A stretch of 64,000 nucleotides of DNA from Myxococcus stipitatus (GTDB lineage: Bacteria; Myxococcota; Myxococcia; Myxococcales; Myxococcaceae): assembly GCF_021412625.1 (NCBI RefSeq), contig NZ_JAKCFI010000005.1:62001-126000 (forward strand), written 5' to 3'. The notes under the pieces were generated by a model. The model was not told the origin of the DNA. It saw only the letters and a program-made list of their open reading frames with translations, and did not search any database. Shown in pieces: positions 30,201 to 32,557 of this stretch. The position numbers and the translations under genes were made by a program. How positions within the stretch are numbered: position 1 is the stretch's first letter; every line of letters starts with the position of its first letter.

Positions 30201-32514
30201 CGCCGGGCGTGAGGATGGAGAGCTGCGGGGCCTGCGCGGCCTTGACGGTGACGTCCACGCGGTGGCGTCGCTGTTGCCCCGCGCTGTCGGTGGCGACGAC
30301 CTCGAGGTGGCGCACGCGCTCGACATCCCCCAGGGGCGGCGTCCACTGGAGGTCGAAGGAGGCGCTCCCCATGTGGGTACCGCCGATGCCGCTGTTCGTC
30401 AGGCGGACGGACTGGGCGGTCGAACCGTCGACGTACAGGGCGACGACGGTGCCGAACGCCATCGCGTCATCGCTGACGGTGCCGCTGACGTGGAACAGGG
30501 CTCCGGCGACGGCGTCGGCGATGGTGGTGCGAGGCTGCTGGACGGTGAGGACCGGCGGCGCGTCCGCCACCACGCGCACGAGCAAGGTGTCCGAGCGGAC
30601 GGGAGCGCCACCTCGGTCCAGTGCCTCCACGCGGATGGCCACGCTGGATCCCGCGGTGCCGGACCTGGGGGTGAAGGAGAGTTCCCACAGGGGGACAGGC
30701 ACGGGCTCACGGGTGACGGGGTGCTCGCGAACCTCGATGCGAGGGAGGTCCACGGAGCCCGCGAGGACGTCGTCGATGTAGAAGCGGACGACCTGGAAGT
30801 CGGTGGTGGAGAGCCCCCCACCCTTCCAGTCGCCGCTGGTCGCGCGGAGGACCTGGGGCAGGCCCTGGATGAGCAGCGCCCCGGGCTCCGGGGCTTCGAT
30901 GACCACGGGTTGGGTGCTCGGCGCGGGAGTCCCCGTCACCTTGACCTTCACCTCGTTGCCGACGACGCGCTGTCCCCCACTGTCGACCACGGCGGCCGAG
31001 AGCGTGAGGATGGCACCGCCGTAGGGGGGCGCCTGGATGCGCAGTGCGTAGGGAGCGGAGGTGTCCCGTCCGGCGGGGGCACCGTTGACGAGGAACTCGA
31101 CGTGGGCAATGGCGATGTCGTCCAGGGCCATGGCCTGGAGGTCGAACGCGCTGCCCGCCGTCACGGACGAAGGCGCCACGAGTCGCACGGAGGGCTCGCC
31201 GTCGCGCACGGTGACGTCGATGAAGGCGGAGGCCAGGCCCTCTCGGCTCGCCTTGATGCGGGCGACTCCGGGGCGAACGCCGACGACACGGCCATCGCGT
31301 CCCACCGTGGCGATGCCCTCGTTCTCCGAGGACCAGACCGTCCCGAGGTCGCCGGAGGTGAGGTCCACGGTGCGCAGGTCGGTGAGCTCGCCCACGAGCT
31401 TGAGCTGGGTGGTGCCTCCGACCTTGGAGACGGTCGGGGATTCGGGCTCGATATGGATCGAGGCGAGGTCCGCGTCGGAGTCGACGATGACATCGGCGGT
31501 GCCGGTGACGCCCGCGAAGGTGACGGTGACCTGCCCGGTGCCGTTCTGGCGGGCCTGGACGAGGCCCTCTGGGGAGACGACGAAGGCGGTCGTGTTGGAG
31601 GAGGAGTAGACCGCGCCCTGCCGAGGCCCTCCGAGGTCCACGTCGCCGCCGATGGCGAAGTGGCCGGTGACCTTCAGCGGAGCCGTGGAGCCGTAGCCTC
31701 CATTGAGGAGCAGCGGATTGGGGCTGACGGAGATGGAGACGAGCGGGTCGAAGGCGCGCCCGCTGGTGAACTCGACGGCGGAGGTGTTGACGACGCGGCC
31801 GTAGGGGTCGTGCATGGCGACGTCGGCGACGACGACGCCGTCACCGGGGACTTTGACGCCCTCGGGGAGGGAGACGACGAACTCCACCTGGCCGGAGCCC
31901 TGGACGCGAGGCCGGGCGACGACGCGGCGGGCGCTGGCGAAGGCGACGGACTCGGCATCGCTGAGGCTGCCGTGGACGCGGCGAAGCGCCTCGACAGAGG
32001 CGCCGACGAGGGACAGCTCCGCGTGGGAGACCTGCCCCTGGGCGCTGGCGCGGATGAAGAGCTGGGTGAGGTCCTCGCTCGCGTTGACCTGGACGGACCT
32101 GGCGGGGAGCACCAGGGCGGGGCTCTTCAGGTCGTAGTGGGCGGTGAGGGGCGAGCCGCTCGTACTGGCGGCCGGCCTCGCCTCGATGTCCACCACGGCG
32201 TCGGCGGGGAGGTCTCGACGCAGGGGGACACGGAGGTGGAAGGCGACGGCGCCCGCGAGGTCCTGGTCGACCACGACGTCGCGGACGTCGACGAGCGTCC
32301 CCTGGGAGGGGGACGTCGCCTTCACCGCCACCCGGAGCTGGGTGACTCCGCCTTCCGCGGAGAAACCCAGGTCCAGGGCGTGGATGCCCTGGCGCAGGGG
32401 TGACAGCGGGAAGGTGGTGACCACGCGCGACTGCGCATGGGCGGCTCCACCCACCAGCATTCCGGTCATCAGCACTGCGAGCGCAAGTAGACGCTTCAAT
32501 ATCGTCAGGAGCAC
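1..32514 (-). CDS. Giant modular exported protein (giant B), 3' end outside window
   Basis: GTG start at 32514 opens a frame of at least 10,838 codons that leaves the window in frame; samples near 20.3, 10.0 and 3.0 kb give coherent protein in this frame. Residues 1-27 form a Sec signal peptide (KR, hydrophobic LLALAV core, AHA|QS cleavage). Then, by approximate residue: two Big_2-like domains (258-435); about two dozen Ig-like repeats (435-2840); seven rounds of LVIVD-type propeller, SbsA-like Ig and TIG domains (2870-7300); further Ig-like and propeller blocks (to 9600); glycine-rich 346-372-residue units to the edge. No enzyme motif, autotransporter barrel or sorting signal is visible, so a surface or matrix role (adhesion, fibre, motility) is inferred only. 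The gene starts 43 bp after a PpiC lipoprotein gene, a likely operon. It is paralogous to the protein encoded at 49428-64000. Some large myxobacterial proteins of similar build carry the name AgmC; I cannot verify that here. Confidence 0.93.
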   Translation of the reverse strand, partial: MLLTILKRLLALAVLMTGMLVGGAAHAQSRVVTTFPLSPLRQGIHALDLGFSAEGGVTQLRVAVKATSPSQGTLVDVRDVVVDQDLAGAVAFHLRVPLRRDLPADAVVDIEARPAASTSGSPLTAHYDLKSPALVLPARSVQVNASEDLTQLFIRASAQGQVSHAELSLVGASVEALRRVHGSLSDAESVAFASARRVVARPRVQGSGQVEFVVSLPEGVKVPGDGVVVADVAMHDPYGRVVNTSAVEFTSGRAFDPLVSISVSPNPLLLNGGYGSTAPLKVTGHFAIGGDVDLGGPRQGAVYSSSNTTAFVVSPEGLVQARQNGTGQVTVTFAGVTGTADVIVDSDADLASIHIEPESPTVSKVGGTTQLKLVGELTDLRTVDLTSGDLGTVWSSENEGIATVGRDGRVVGVRPGVARIKASREGLASAFIDVTVRDGEPSVRLVAPSSVTAGSAFDLQAMALDDIAIAHVEFLVNGAPAGRDTSAPYALRIQAPPYGGAILTLSAAVVDSGGQRVVGNEVKVKVTGTPAPSTQPVVIEAPEPGALLIQGLPQVLRATSGDWKGGGLSTTDFQVVRFYIDDVLAGSVDLPRIEVREHPVTREPVPVPLWELSFTPRSGTAGSSVAIRVEALDRGGAPVRSDTLLVRVVADAPPVLTVQQPRTTIADAVAGALFHVSGTVSDDAMAFGTVVALYVDGSTAQSVRLTNSGIGGTHMGSASFDLQWTPPLGDVERVRHLEVVATDSAGQQRRHRVDVTVKAAQAPQLSILTPGAGVSLVGGGTVDLTARVIAETPGPVEVRWLVGSTPVGVSTTPPYRVAYSLPAVPAQTPVKVTAEARDASGLTTRKDVSFFVVPDADAPSVSFVVPRHQSKVPETQNLLVTVAGLDDVDVVKVELRLGDEVIHLDETPAENGGVRGSFITHKVIDASKLQPNQTYTLTARAWDASGNMGSAPPIQFTAEPDAAPTVSFPSSTPMQVTSGTQLEVEVQASDDVGVTSVELWAEGSRVGVVSVPPYRFSFKVTGDARTIDLEARASDGTHTVPAHHAVAVVEDSRVPLLTFRSPSPGAPVFAGRTLQVEIAAADDVGIEQVELFSTGSLGVRTVGEEDGLYHVYRWSVPVPAGLAGGGLTLRAVATDTSDLTAERTLTIPVVADTKPVVGIVSPAQGTPYKEGEDVQLSFTLGDDDGVVAFVGLSGGARVKPLPETGTPLILNGQQFLTVWAPVVSKNLPPSVGVEARDTAGQTGKAEVHLNVIRDTEKPLATLVAPQPAADAEHIKVRKDGAVGIRMDVEDDVRVARVALELDTAPVTKDGNDILSAKDIRYEVTRTPNPLSPGEIITSRRFLARFEGTLSFKDVPVGVHTVRLTALDPAGNAESRSFTVEIVEAQDTEPPKLALRMSGTPSAKTCVAGSNVTLFADVSDDGKVSALSVQADGTALAVPPFEPVGTLSRSWPLALPPLGAQGPRAYTIKAQATDLAGRTTHATLTCELAKDAPPLVRWVKPVDNATFLEEAGQDVLVEVEEDRGVANAWLVASTKPLANVGPEGRFLIDAPGSTSAYGNQARLAFGNADQAFELKAGATAIEALAPQLDSLGNAPRRLVLSVPEAAAAGLRAEVRYDFVVTPGLEDTPEVRTFLAAHPGGRRTFDVGAASEHTVDLSFPAALQVDEVRVSFLSSPEGTAPGVSALAVRYEGQGVQLRAVAHGERLTVRPWAMNIPIGQVRQESLTQRMPQGWAPRPAWLTVAVKDLAGAVTSRERQVKVAADTQGPRVSITQPLSGTSRVKQTTFSVDIKAQDEVDVRRIELLVDGVSRGVREGIRLGTVSFPLSIPEATGGTPLQLTALAEDRSGNASASATVFLDIREDVAPTVGLSRLEYQLPQDTAGSKQQVSEAELRTGYVRLLQDVSHDVLVSAEDDVGLARVEAHYNGAELFAVDLPVGQPKFSRTATFKPPVGANGAPTVLEVKATDRKGAVSSTRVLVEGRLPSAPAIGIATPPPGATLTEGSIALVLSSVAGDDTNVARVQYFINGQLALTVPAREARPIETYPLDPESETGIPIALAPELRAAAEGLKEPFNDVRLLKEFRGRVMLPPGFVALDPSRPEAGLVLRAVATDLEGHSSVVEHSVRIVKDSTAPEALILRPSLGKDLVEGSVVRVEAMGTDDVFVREVTILAGPTLDRLQVIRRAGGFDPENAILGGGYTVASPVVTADFTAPKLSELGAGDSAPYIIAARVTDSAGNVSEQAIQLVDIVRDQAPAVSLISPTDGSPVVEHTQVPVTVAVDDDVAVTSVRLKVNGTFLDVILRAPPFVFLATVPEGAEALELQAFAVDSFLHEARSQVVRLPVRADHPPTVAIAEPQGEQKLTEGRDFAFVVAANDDVGVTSVEATVEGGLGGTLTYVGTTAPYRFRVPLPPGSSGRTLTLRARARDTTGKETIAPAREVQVIADTTAPTVSFRSPADGSEIVAGQVLRVEADADDNVAVVRMEFSINGAPYVTMPAPPFAFTYRVPASLAETTLTLAAKVTDTSGNHSTASVEVGVKEDMPPIALMNPVSGLVVGRPSVLSAKATDDLEGVASVGFFVTRPGGEEIEVGRRNQLPFELVFIPEVEDAEQTLVFRARVVDLSGQEDWSDPVSATVARDQPPTVAIVKPQNGSAIFESTPVKVEADARDVEGRVKAVHFFVDGRLVATSNAPAGIAGKPTHFTASFQPDVGSGNRSLRLSAVAVDSADQETRSAEVLLGTVRDTVAPEVELVDPPAFDVVTESTQLQLSASAEDNATIASVTFFVDGESAGSSSVPETGPSGRSLYRRQWLIPSGSAGQKRQVRAVAKDPSENEGSSALTEVEIGMAPVHTFDPFPGSATHTLMRGGDAERRILTGVTGTTTLSKPHGVALTRVEQGTSTYLGAVEVEGPPRAAAFHGNLALVATSRYTPQNGTAVPPQLSVLNLSGAPFLQNLGSVDLPGEAVHGVASAGRLAFVANGSDGVAVVDLGPPDEFAPMRLDTLIPLGEALDVAVHGDLLLVAAGSAGLQIHDLRDPGLGRRGFVALPGEAVRVVAQGTRAYVACRDSNATLAVVDVSNPAEPLIRSLLPHKSARADLLATGLSDIAVSGNLAVAVASLHDAKNVFVKGLLSASVLDTEDRGTTFVRANLPGAGNVAIAAGAPVAQFANGGGAVFSLPRFVVTGMSPVDGDAQVPVGAAVTLEFSSPPRPDTVTPQTVMLRAVDPILGHPVPATVVAEGRKVTLTPSAPLAVSTPYFVTVAKAVVNGDGLPLEESFLARFTTRSTSTAAPVVADVSPSGGPVEGGNRVTVTGAHFVPGAQVFFAGREGSRVEVAEGGTRLTVTVPAQEQGPAVVTVVNPDGGEGSLIGGYVYLPVLQVSLVMPASGSVEGGTHVEISGGGFQRGATVTFNGIPATEVRVLAPGRLEAVTPEGAFGPADVAVVNPDGQRAFAAGAFLYSKLVVSSIIGRYDPIIDGAEQPDHRLSRGVPLAVTLREQRAWVLSSSQVYRDAKTPTELIARSMPGGLGAVDVSSPENASVMGGISILPPYEPVDLAVRGSRGYVVANAPNLPYIDVAGEGAPSLLVFDLSTPTAPKSVDAVPFLGTARAIALTGDLALVASGEAGLAVFSLANPDRPVLIATQKNFLMSGSNAAVNVERVAVAGRYALLQARRGTATSTLLVDLTTPGLASVGEVPESLGSVAIRGSQALSASRTLRTLSLVPTSRPYVQAVVPSLLSGGLFVGAATTQHVAATIQSPIGDSGGPAALQLVEASSLSAPQGIDAIDLFPGTRLSDVDIEGDVAVASISETHQGRALDGLAVVELPFPVVVASTPSAGDEAARPTSVPRLTFNMPVELTETASVHLFELTGSASNTERDVTAVAVGTELTVTPALELSLSTRYRLTVTGVRGVSPSEGVLGPQMPGTYTLEFRTASTRNPSPVVVSALEPRQGPIQGGTVVHIEGSGFEANAEVRFNGLKAPSVTVSEDGTGLTVTTPGGQEGAATLEVINPSGSVALRPGAFLYTAPLTLTQITPKRGPTAGGTRVLIEGTGFSPSGTVIVRFNGVEGDRPRVLGVNRLEVTTPNGLTGPADVTVVNADGATAMLKGAFIFDRPTGASVSVGGALRDAVVIGAYAYVVGSSGLDIVDMSGVYTRGPLADGGTAIPAEFQAKLVDEDKDGRDDRIIGHAAGADLWSVSYPPTEGDRLFAAGVESYGADGGVSVGAVVEYDISKPSAPRMVSMRTIPGDGAFSVDARGDRLLAAAGSQGFHTFDISHSPFPIRDFPSEPGAQVAAIQDGLAVVGVGTRSATGVVEDGLLRTLSVEGPLQVRGELAMNVQRVRLRGTLAAVAAGAEGLVLVDLRNPDAPKRWATVNVQGFATDVRLAGDLAYVAAGEAGVAVVDISSLASPRVLHHVTGAHDGNTFAAVLTPGGRLVSLRQRAGSTGWSLDFGPATDLSVVSVSVAPGDVVPVSQSAFTVTLSTTVTPASAQNAFQLTADGATVQGALEAGDDGQDARSTLVFRPSAPLPPDAALRLSVSTALRSRDGKALIAPVQVDFRTASAAGVAPRVDVIEPRVGPVAGGASSEVLGGNFDESSEVLIGGRPATVTARSATRLRVVTPSGEPGLADVVVVNTSTGLIARRAGGYFYTLPLVATKATPRFLNPRGGSTVEVTGEGFLPEWAHGLGATQVRVRGIPATHVTVHSLTRMTATAAPGSFGDAQVMVVAPDGVERSIAPSPVGYGLPYLGEERALAVRPSALAPSPLSPFYVFTSGGAANSGNKFSQPYQGPITGGGTIPQSFRMAAMDVQLRGRPRASGAQPVIPEEGQVDVLMGILNGWLPRDTPAPSVEVMPDSLDVASAGALLYVANGLSGLSIIDGSGEMQEQPDGELESLAVLGRAKLSSSDGLIASRVVPTPVGAWVLANSLMDPPSEGPPGKCEPIKEQIGKDGGLYLVDARNPADPLLVSTRGGENFEPYGATVVDGRLYVVTGQHQGVKYVKCEPGQPPPPVPYQSQSGGARGGQRTSYKTGQPTSRLLIYSSAGANAQVVGTWDEPGNLTDVVVRDGVAILASAEHGLTFVNVRTPDDPKLIRRIRFDADLSNTPGEPQRLRLVGDVLFVAANGGGVVLVDVSDLENPVPFSGGNTETAMDVLPVGDRLMVAGQTRLTELEMPFMLVTDYSPARGARVPPSLPRVVVRMSRPVAESSVTADTVRLTGPSGRVPLTLSVSADPAKVDYAITGVPQSPLAPDSLYTLEVATSVTDQRGGSLLVPLRTTFRTAAAGARAPVISGLSPSTVSTVAGQLVTVEGVDLEGVDAATVGGLEAGVSHVNGQLRLTLPALPPGPADVRLFDAGGPETFFPAGLLALAPLTGNGVTLSPNHGPVEGNTRVRVSLAAPAVAPGTTVRVGDAAGVDVDILDLNSLEFTTPEASGAGLVPIRLVRPGEEGVVVGTFSYDLPVGVTMSLPGFPPKQVSDMKLVGDRLYVGVPTPSLAGMEIFDVRLEERPLRLGALETQDPVHGLDVDGMLALLANDRSGLAAVDVSRPETPFVVRRSSTDGLATGVRLEGTRAFVTTTDTTFAKGHVQVFDAASPALRLLSSLSLTEDALALDLGPERFYVLTSDVVGTQGNGLWFSIYTREGLSRGRVSVDASLTSFTSLVRSRVVVRAKRAYVTAGNTLHVFDLSDESNPVRLQATDLGSTLSGLGWVGGTLYVATTGANTLQAVPPVELLPLGMRPSDGSLAPHGSQVRVDFTLPVKESSLGDQTMRVSVDHANGTHDEDVPGTRGVEYAVRGSSIVFTPQTPFAAGDVVRVEVDGLVSFDNRPQAETFAGEFEVAAGDGELPLISRLSPSSGRADQSTSAVLTGENFREGTQVFVGGQEALVDVAADGKSLSLVIPPAPLENAERLVGAALVEVRDPSGLVARVLGGFVYRDAPKLVSVSPDRVPQQGGVKVKLEGRGFAPGMRATFGGTNSFDVRVLSSQSAEAVAPTHTPGVVDVQVTVGADIDTLEDSFLYGSGAVARLATPPVRDVLVENGVAYAALGATVDIHGADGNLLAANRQTPNGGLLLANLSEPTHITPIKTLTFSGLGGSRRVLKRGDIVYVAAGTGGVRRVDVAPPADAHELTAISGTASDIALGGALLFVGDGEGVKVYDVSDETRPPRRVGARAIQGGVSALALQGANLLVSSAAKNPSRLYVLDARKGDLSERGSTDLLAPAVHITSEGTRAFLSLGRAKQVAIYELLDPTSPAPAGTLLVEDPLGGQWVSAEQTRVAAGVAHVAAGGGKVQRFRVPVGTLPERIGTASVLGDARTLAFMGRYLLVGTLFLDGAGTPVELPVSDPGDAQLPLAGALASVELDTLEIRGTEPAEGDVVAPGEVAKVLVTALPDVATVGAVTLWRASDEAQVSVGRQVRADTQGGLVVLTPLAPLALDTVYELRAGATLADLGGAKLGTEARVRFRTSQDASQERPVVTSVTPAYGLEEGGNVVEVLGSGFLEGCVVRIGGQQASVGQVGPDGRWVRVTVPAGKAGAAAVEVVNPGGLTGLRLGAYRYLVPPTLTAVTPAHAAFGSRKVVQLTGEGLFPGTEVSFNGIPARSVTLDDSGALQVEVPDDVTGRVALKVLTPGVPPRQFTLNDGFTFTLAERSRLDSVGGVFIRHGRRLFVARDEVLSTVDVGDARSPIVMGTAQGVSDPVDMAVDGDTLYLAGVGEVARYDLSGCGPTPPQSTCVPQLIERVALAPTGGVSLSAVAAGGSQAFVAVANGSELALMAPVGGAYEVLGRTVLGSGVVRDLDVVGDHLLVLVEDGARSRLEVREAVRGDLPVVGEVPSLGTPVGVMTREGSRVALSAGRRLHLLDVVDVAVPSLVASVSDPSGGTSNALALSGPWLMAVSGTRVAWLDTTQELRERTFAESVGTGPGAAIVNGVAVVASNNTLKVLRLPYPTVDTLSPLPGGEVAPGANVAVGLPEELPQSMTTSSTLELRDGPAVVPGTRPPGSLVFIPESPLDVAREYTARLKLASVPGIEGGSLLGDWEYPLRAGGEPVSLRVDAVTPASGPMAGGVTVAVQGAGFDEQSRVWVGGVMATPIESTLPTVLQVSLPPSPVAGPALVRVERLSDGVVARAASPFVYVAPLAYTGVTPAAVDVAGGWVRITGSGFHRGLEVLFGGAVASTRSWTSTSVEALVPAGPEAHLTLTLRQPMASPVVVTEAVYRGDVRAPVVASSEPLDSVGAQSVPLSAVFDVRFDEPLGAASAGRLRLSRSPSRVEEPGTSTLLADGRTLRFTPAEPLRSTTAYVLTAAGVVDRAGNVAAAYERTFRTVDVVKPTLRLRRVGGDVVVDGALFAAGVTWKLQVEASDDSGGAVSTSLSVDGQTLTGGSGGVYAYTWPVDRVGSPSTLVARATDSSNNTSDALTVVIDVVDDEPPFVEFQAPSADVTLQEGAAFTATVLANDDHALASMELRLDGEPLARLVSPARPGTLTHTWVLPRLTGEATSATRVLTASATDDKGQVSATQPRTLLVTRDSVAPTVALRSPRADEHVVAGSAMVLEATATDVNGVTEVEFFVDGLSVGSAHGMPWRVSWNAPVVSAAEPHDVKAVARDARGNAGEAQVGITVEPASSRPSVAFAAPASGASLAEGLPFTVSVDASAAAGIASVRIRAGDEEQVVTEAPWRATFQAQVLEGGSVTLELEAQATDRAGTTSSVARRTVKVTDDGRTQVSVAVTRQPEGALLLGGSTLRVSTTSEAGIIPTLSVQVAEAALPVRLTSGGLEAEAVLPEGPEAASVVVHASAATAGGVTGVAEQTATLAAFTNGAPSRVEDSLESMEPVALVSRGDDLLVVRKDGGGRGEVELRSRLTGVRRASASLAGEPVGVAFSSGAAVVAVRQGGAGSLERFALGGLSFLSSTPLVRAPVALDGAGGWLVVATDEGVQFHGASGLRVSRLPLGAVKAVSAEGGQVFALTAQHLVAIDVPAAQAPVEIARVALGASSFATVAALADGGACVAGTTVRCFSVDAVAHELSARGTDVALGVSASGATAFGELLVVGTPTGARLVDVRGAPAGAGVFPELQGATSLIPGSLVAALPRGVVRRNVVRGTATPRLTLPELPASVARGSRLLLTGATVTDDALALNGYVSELSVDGVVVDARDSRLPPHVDVPTTGSTSVIELVVRDLAGRVERRTWQQGLSAPVGGPVLAEVRAPASVAEGAWFPVVAVPEAPARVARVEVTFAGQAPVMLTAPVLVGELKTPLVTTDTDYTVTFVAIDGDGVRGPAKTATVKVLQGGEGQGPGVVLARLGSGAIYEETFVAVRATLSTGGADDTVRFLVDGQEAAWGRGAPVDALVKMPRVVGAREVMVVAVARDAAGRETTSAELPLQVMDDLVPPTLAVVVDPSGQLVAAGTEVFVSANAGDDLALEQVSLELKLGGVRRALGGATLGFRVPVETAPGTALEIVATAKDRAGNETRSTVTRVVGASRLPAEVAHVALDGASQVVRLGEQLYVISASGLWVGRLTGPAEAPVLETRGTLATPVAPVGLAVLGSKVALALGEAGLWLVDVGTPTNPRRVGGLEGRYVGVVASDRFHAARIRDNNQRTLESIDVGDPAAPIRAQVAAMSGPLLGATADGLIYGTDPSTLRVPVVGPDGQSTDRDMSIQPAQLRAAQVEGDLVVAGSNTKLHAWVRGSVQVLTSVSTVDLAAGVRSLEMVRGVAYVADDAGWLRVVDFREPVSPRVVARTRLDANHLLVTQGLLLATGPSGLTVLRLPVDTPTTTATPVETPDMAMGLAPYRGGVAVAARTAGVQSVDVTGDVGPRVVRMLRSGANVRQVARAGRDVLSLDGTTLRLATEMPDGVLQLSDARADAITALGSVERFSVTEGRLWTVSAGTLKSLQWPAAANPGSLSLGSAALDIAGDESRALVALGGQGVAVVEVAPSGQLHRLGTLPITGTSVAMDGALGVVGAARSLSIYSLAPGVEPVLVGTVPTAGAVQRIRLEGRVAIVSEGDAGVELWHLPEGAAASRLAKVDATGAADALIVAGRLVVADGSAGVRSYAIPVAATPSARVYMPTASMLSVEAGTTLTLTARARGASVDDAELLVDGQPVVALDESFPRVRWSVPAGSVAGQRHALRVRVRGAEGQEALSEPIQVEVKAPSTGAPTVSIVSPVSNQDHRSGAVLAMTARRIGGLTPARVEARLGTVYLGSLTADPEDPTLFKGRLRLPVVATTTELLLSVSLTDGSGRVAQASVNARLLADTQPPAAPSGLPASLRASPSVNAINVSATDDGAVALSLELDGVVLATSPEGNGTVNLQYTLSLPENLVGEEVKLKVTAEDAAGRRTSTEKSYVVAPDGIAPTVTLTSGQPPESAAEAATIQVRATASDVDGDLNGIRLYADGVEIASAASSPVSTTYTLPTRGAKTAVLFRAVATDARGRSSAAERTTTLIPNLAPVLKFSMSPNPALQGETVQVCARAEDDTSAPVLTADADGVPLVAPGACGTGCSELCSSVVMGATATQVVVTAAAVDSLGVRTEGARTFEVRPNQPPVVTLSSLNFLSKGVEATLKASAQDERGPLAWLEFRVNGVRVGERFLNPSVGLTRTVQYTPTAVGTLQVCAVAADRLSVEGQSCESVAVVEPQQPTEVTDVIAADDLRFENQDIIVKGNKTLRIDGAHTFRSLYVMDTAVVTHSQQGVSGLNVMNLTVQGEVRVDAQAKIDVSARGYLGGYQGPNAQRPGRTVGNVSSGLNDMGGSHGGFGARNVTTGALMPVYDDFRNPTEPGSGGSGTASQGVGGSGGGLVRLKAGSLRLDGKLLADGEGGLTAGGAGGGIWLQVGALTGGGAIEADGGGNLGGGGRVAIYYDSATSTFDWSKVQARGSYRGGAGTVFLKGSLQTHGELVVDNSSFSLNTAYLDPTPVVGGTYDRFAVRGTSYVAVQGDVVAQTLQLGGGVASFSGSVTALNTGAMTLETEMSLSGFFAPQISALRVNAAQVTLDETSMPAVADVKVTGGGGLTLLRPWPFTSRLPLRVTGSNSSLVLAASPMGAAVPLTLLEVSGGNSSLKTLPSTHTQVHPLILDVSGEVVVGSNAYIDLNSRGYLGGFQGTNAQRPGLTLGNVSSGLLEAGGSHGGYGGRNADADPSMPVYGEFRNPAEVGSGGSAASATSPGGTGGGLVRLTAASMRLDGTIRANGQGGLNLGGAGGGIRVDVGALSGTGSITANGGGNRGGGGRVAVYYDSATSSLSGLTVTAYGSYHGGPGTVFLKGSAQAHGALVVDNSTYSNSSTYVRATPVVAGALDGFEVRGTSRVEVIGAADIADLRLPSGSTVFTGAVTTQVVGQLSLIGDVSFVSLSAPNATALRITGGVTVDQLVAPAMTRLDVVAPGALTLSQAWPFAGRIQAAVTGTNAKLTVSGDAPIPLSTLSVTGTNAVLTTLAPTSTKAHALELDVSGEVVVGAGASIDVSGRGYLGGFQGDNQQMPGRTKGNVSSEMPYAGGSHGGYGAQFTNGGGTHTLQSPMEVYGDYADPSDFGSGGAGYNASNLGGTGGGVLRLKAASLRLDGALRANGREGWRAGAGGSIRVEVPTLTGTGLIEAASRGSTAESDGSNYGGGGRVAVYYDGSTSGFSWSNVSARGSPKGGAGTVFLKDVQHPYGQLIVDNDGHDTDPTLIRYTPVEGGTYERLAVLDQGSAEVMGDVWVETLDVNGGRIIFRGTVDGDITALNVRNTGSNVGQVELRQPWSLPEGIPVEISGAGAKLTVPGGAPMRLAALTVTGVNALLTTPVPTSTKVHALELDVSGEVVVGAGASIDVSGRGYLGGFQGDNQQMPGRTKGNVSSEMPYAGGSHGGYGAQFTNGGGTHTLQS
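1039..1261. repeat. Perfect direct repeat, copy 2
   Basis: Second copy of the 223-bp identity, one 346-residue unit away, covering the GGSHGGYG to GRGYLGG part of the unit. DNA outside this stretch in the same two units is clearly diverged. Confidence 0.95.
10600..23960 (-). repeat. Super-modules of propeller + SbsA-like Ig + TIG domains in giant B
   Basis: Eight SbsA-like Ig domains (ending in FxTxS/A-type strands) lie at about 22990, 21060, 19190, 17010, 15360, 13480, 11730 and 10900. All but the last follow an LVIVD-type propeller (phrases like 'VAGRLAYVAAGEAGVAVVDIS.P..P') and most precede one or two TIG domains (PxxGPxxGGxxVxVxGxGF). The period is about 1.65-2.2 kb. Confidence 0.75.
24000..31210 (-). 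repeat. Ig-like repeat array of giant B
   Basis: About two dozen beta-sandwich repeats of roughly 95 residues, each opening PxVxxxxPxxGxxxxEG and closing (V/A)xAxDxSGxxS. They form the N-terminal half of the region before the first propeller. The count is by eye. Confidence 0.8.
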
Positions 32515-32525
32515 GGCTCCCCCTC
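32515..32525 (-). promoter_or_regulatory. Ribosome binding site deciding the GTG start of giant B
   Basis: On the minus strand GAGGG is followed by a 6-nt spacer (GGAGCC) and GTG. An in-frame stop lies at 32524-32526, so the start cannot be further upstream. The other in-frame starts (TTG 32499, GTG 32475, ATG 32469) would cut into the charged n-region of the signal peptide and lack this ribosome binding site. Confidence 0.75.
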
Positions 32526-32557
32526 ACCGCGTATACGGAGCGACACTTCGAGTTGGG

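Noticed and set aside
32530..32537. 8-bp palindrome CGTATACG between ppiC-like gene and giant B
   Set aside because: Too short for a terminator or a supported operator; likely chance.
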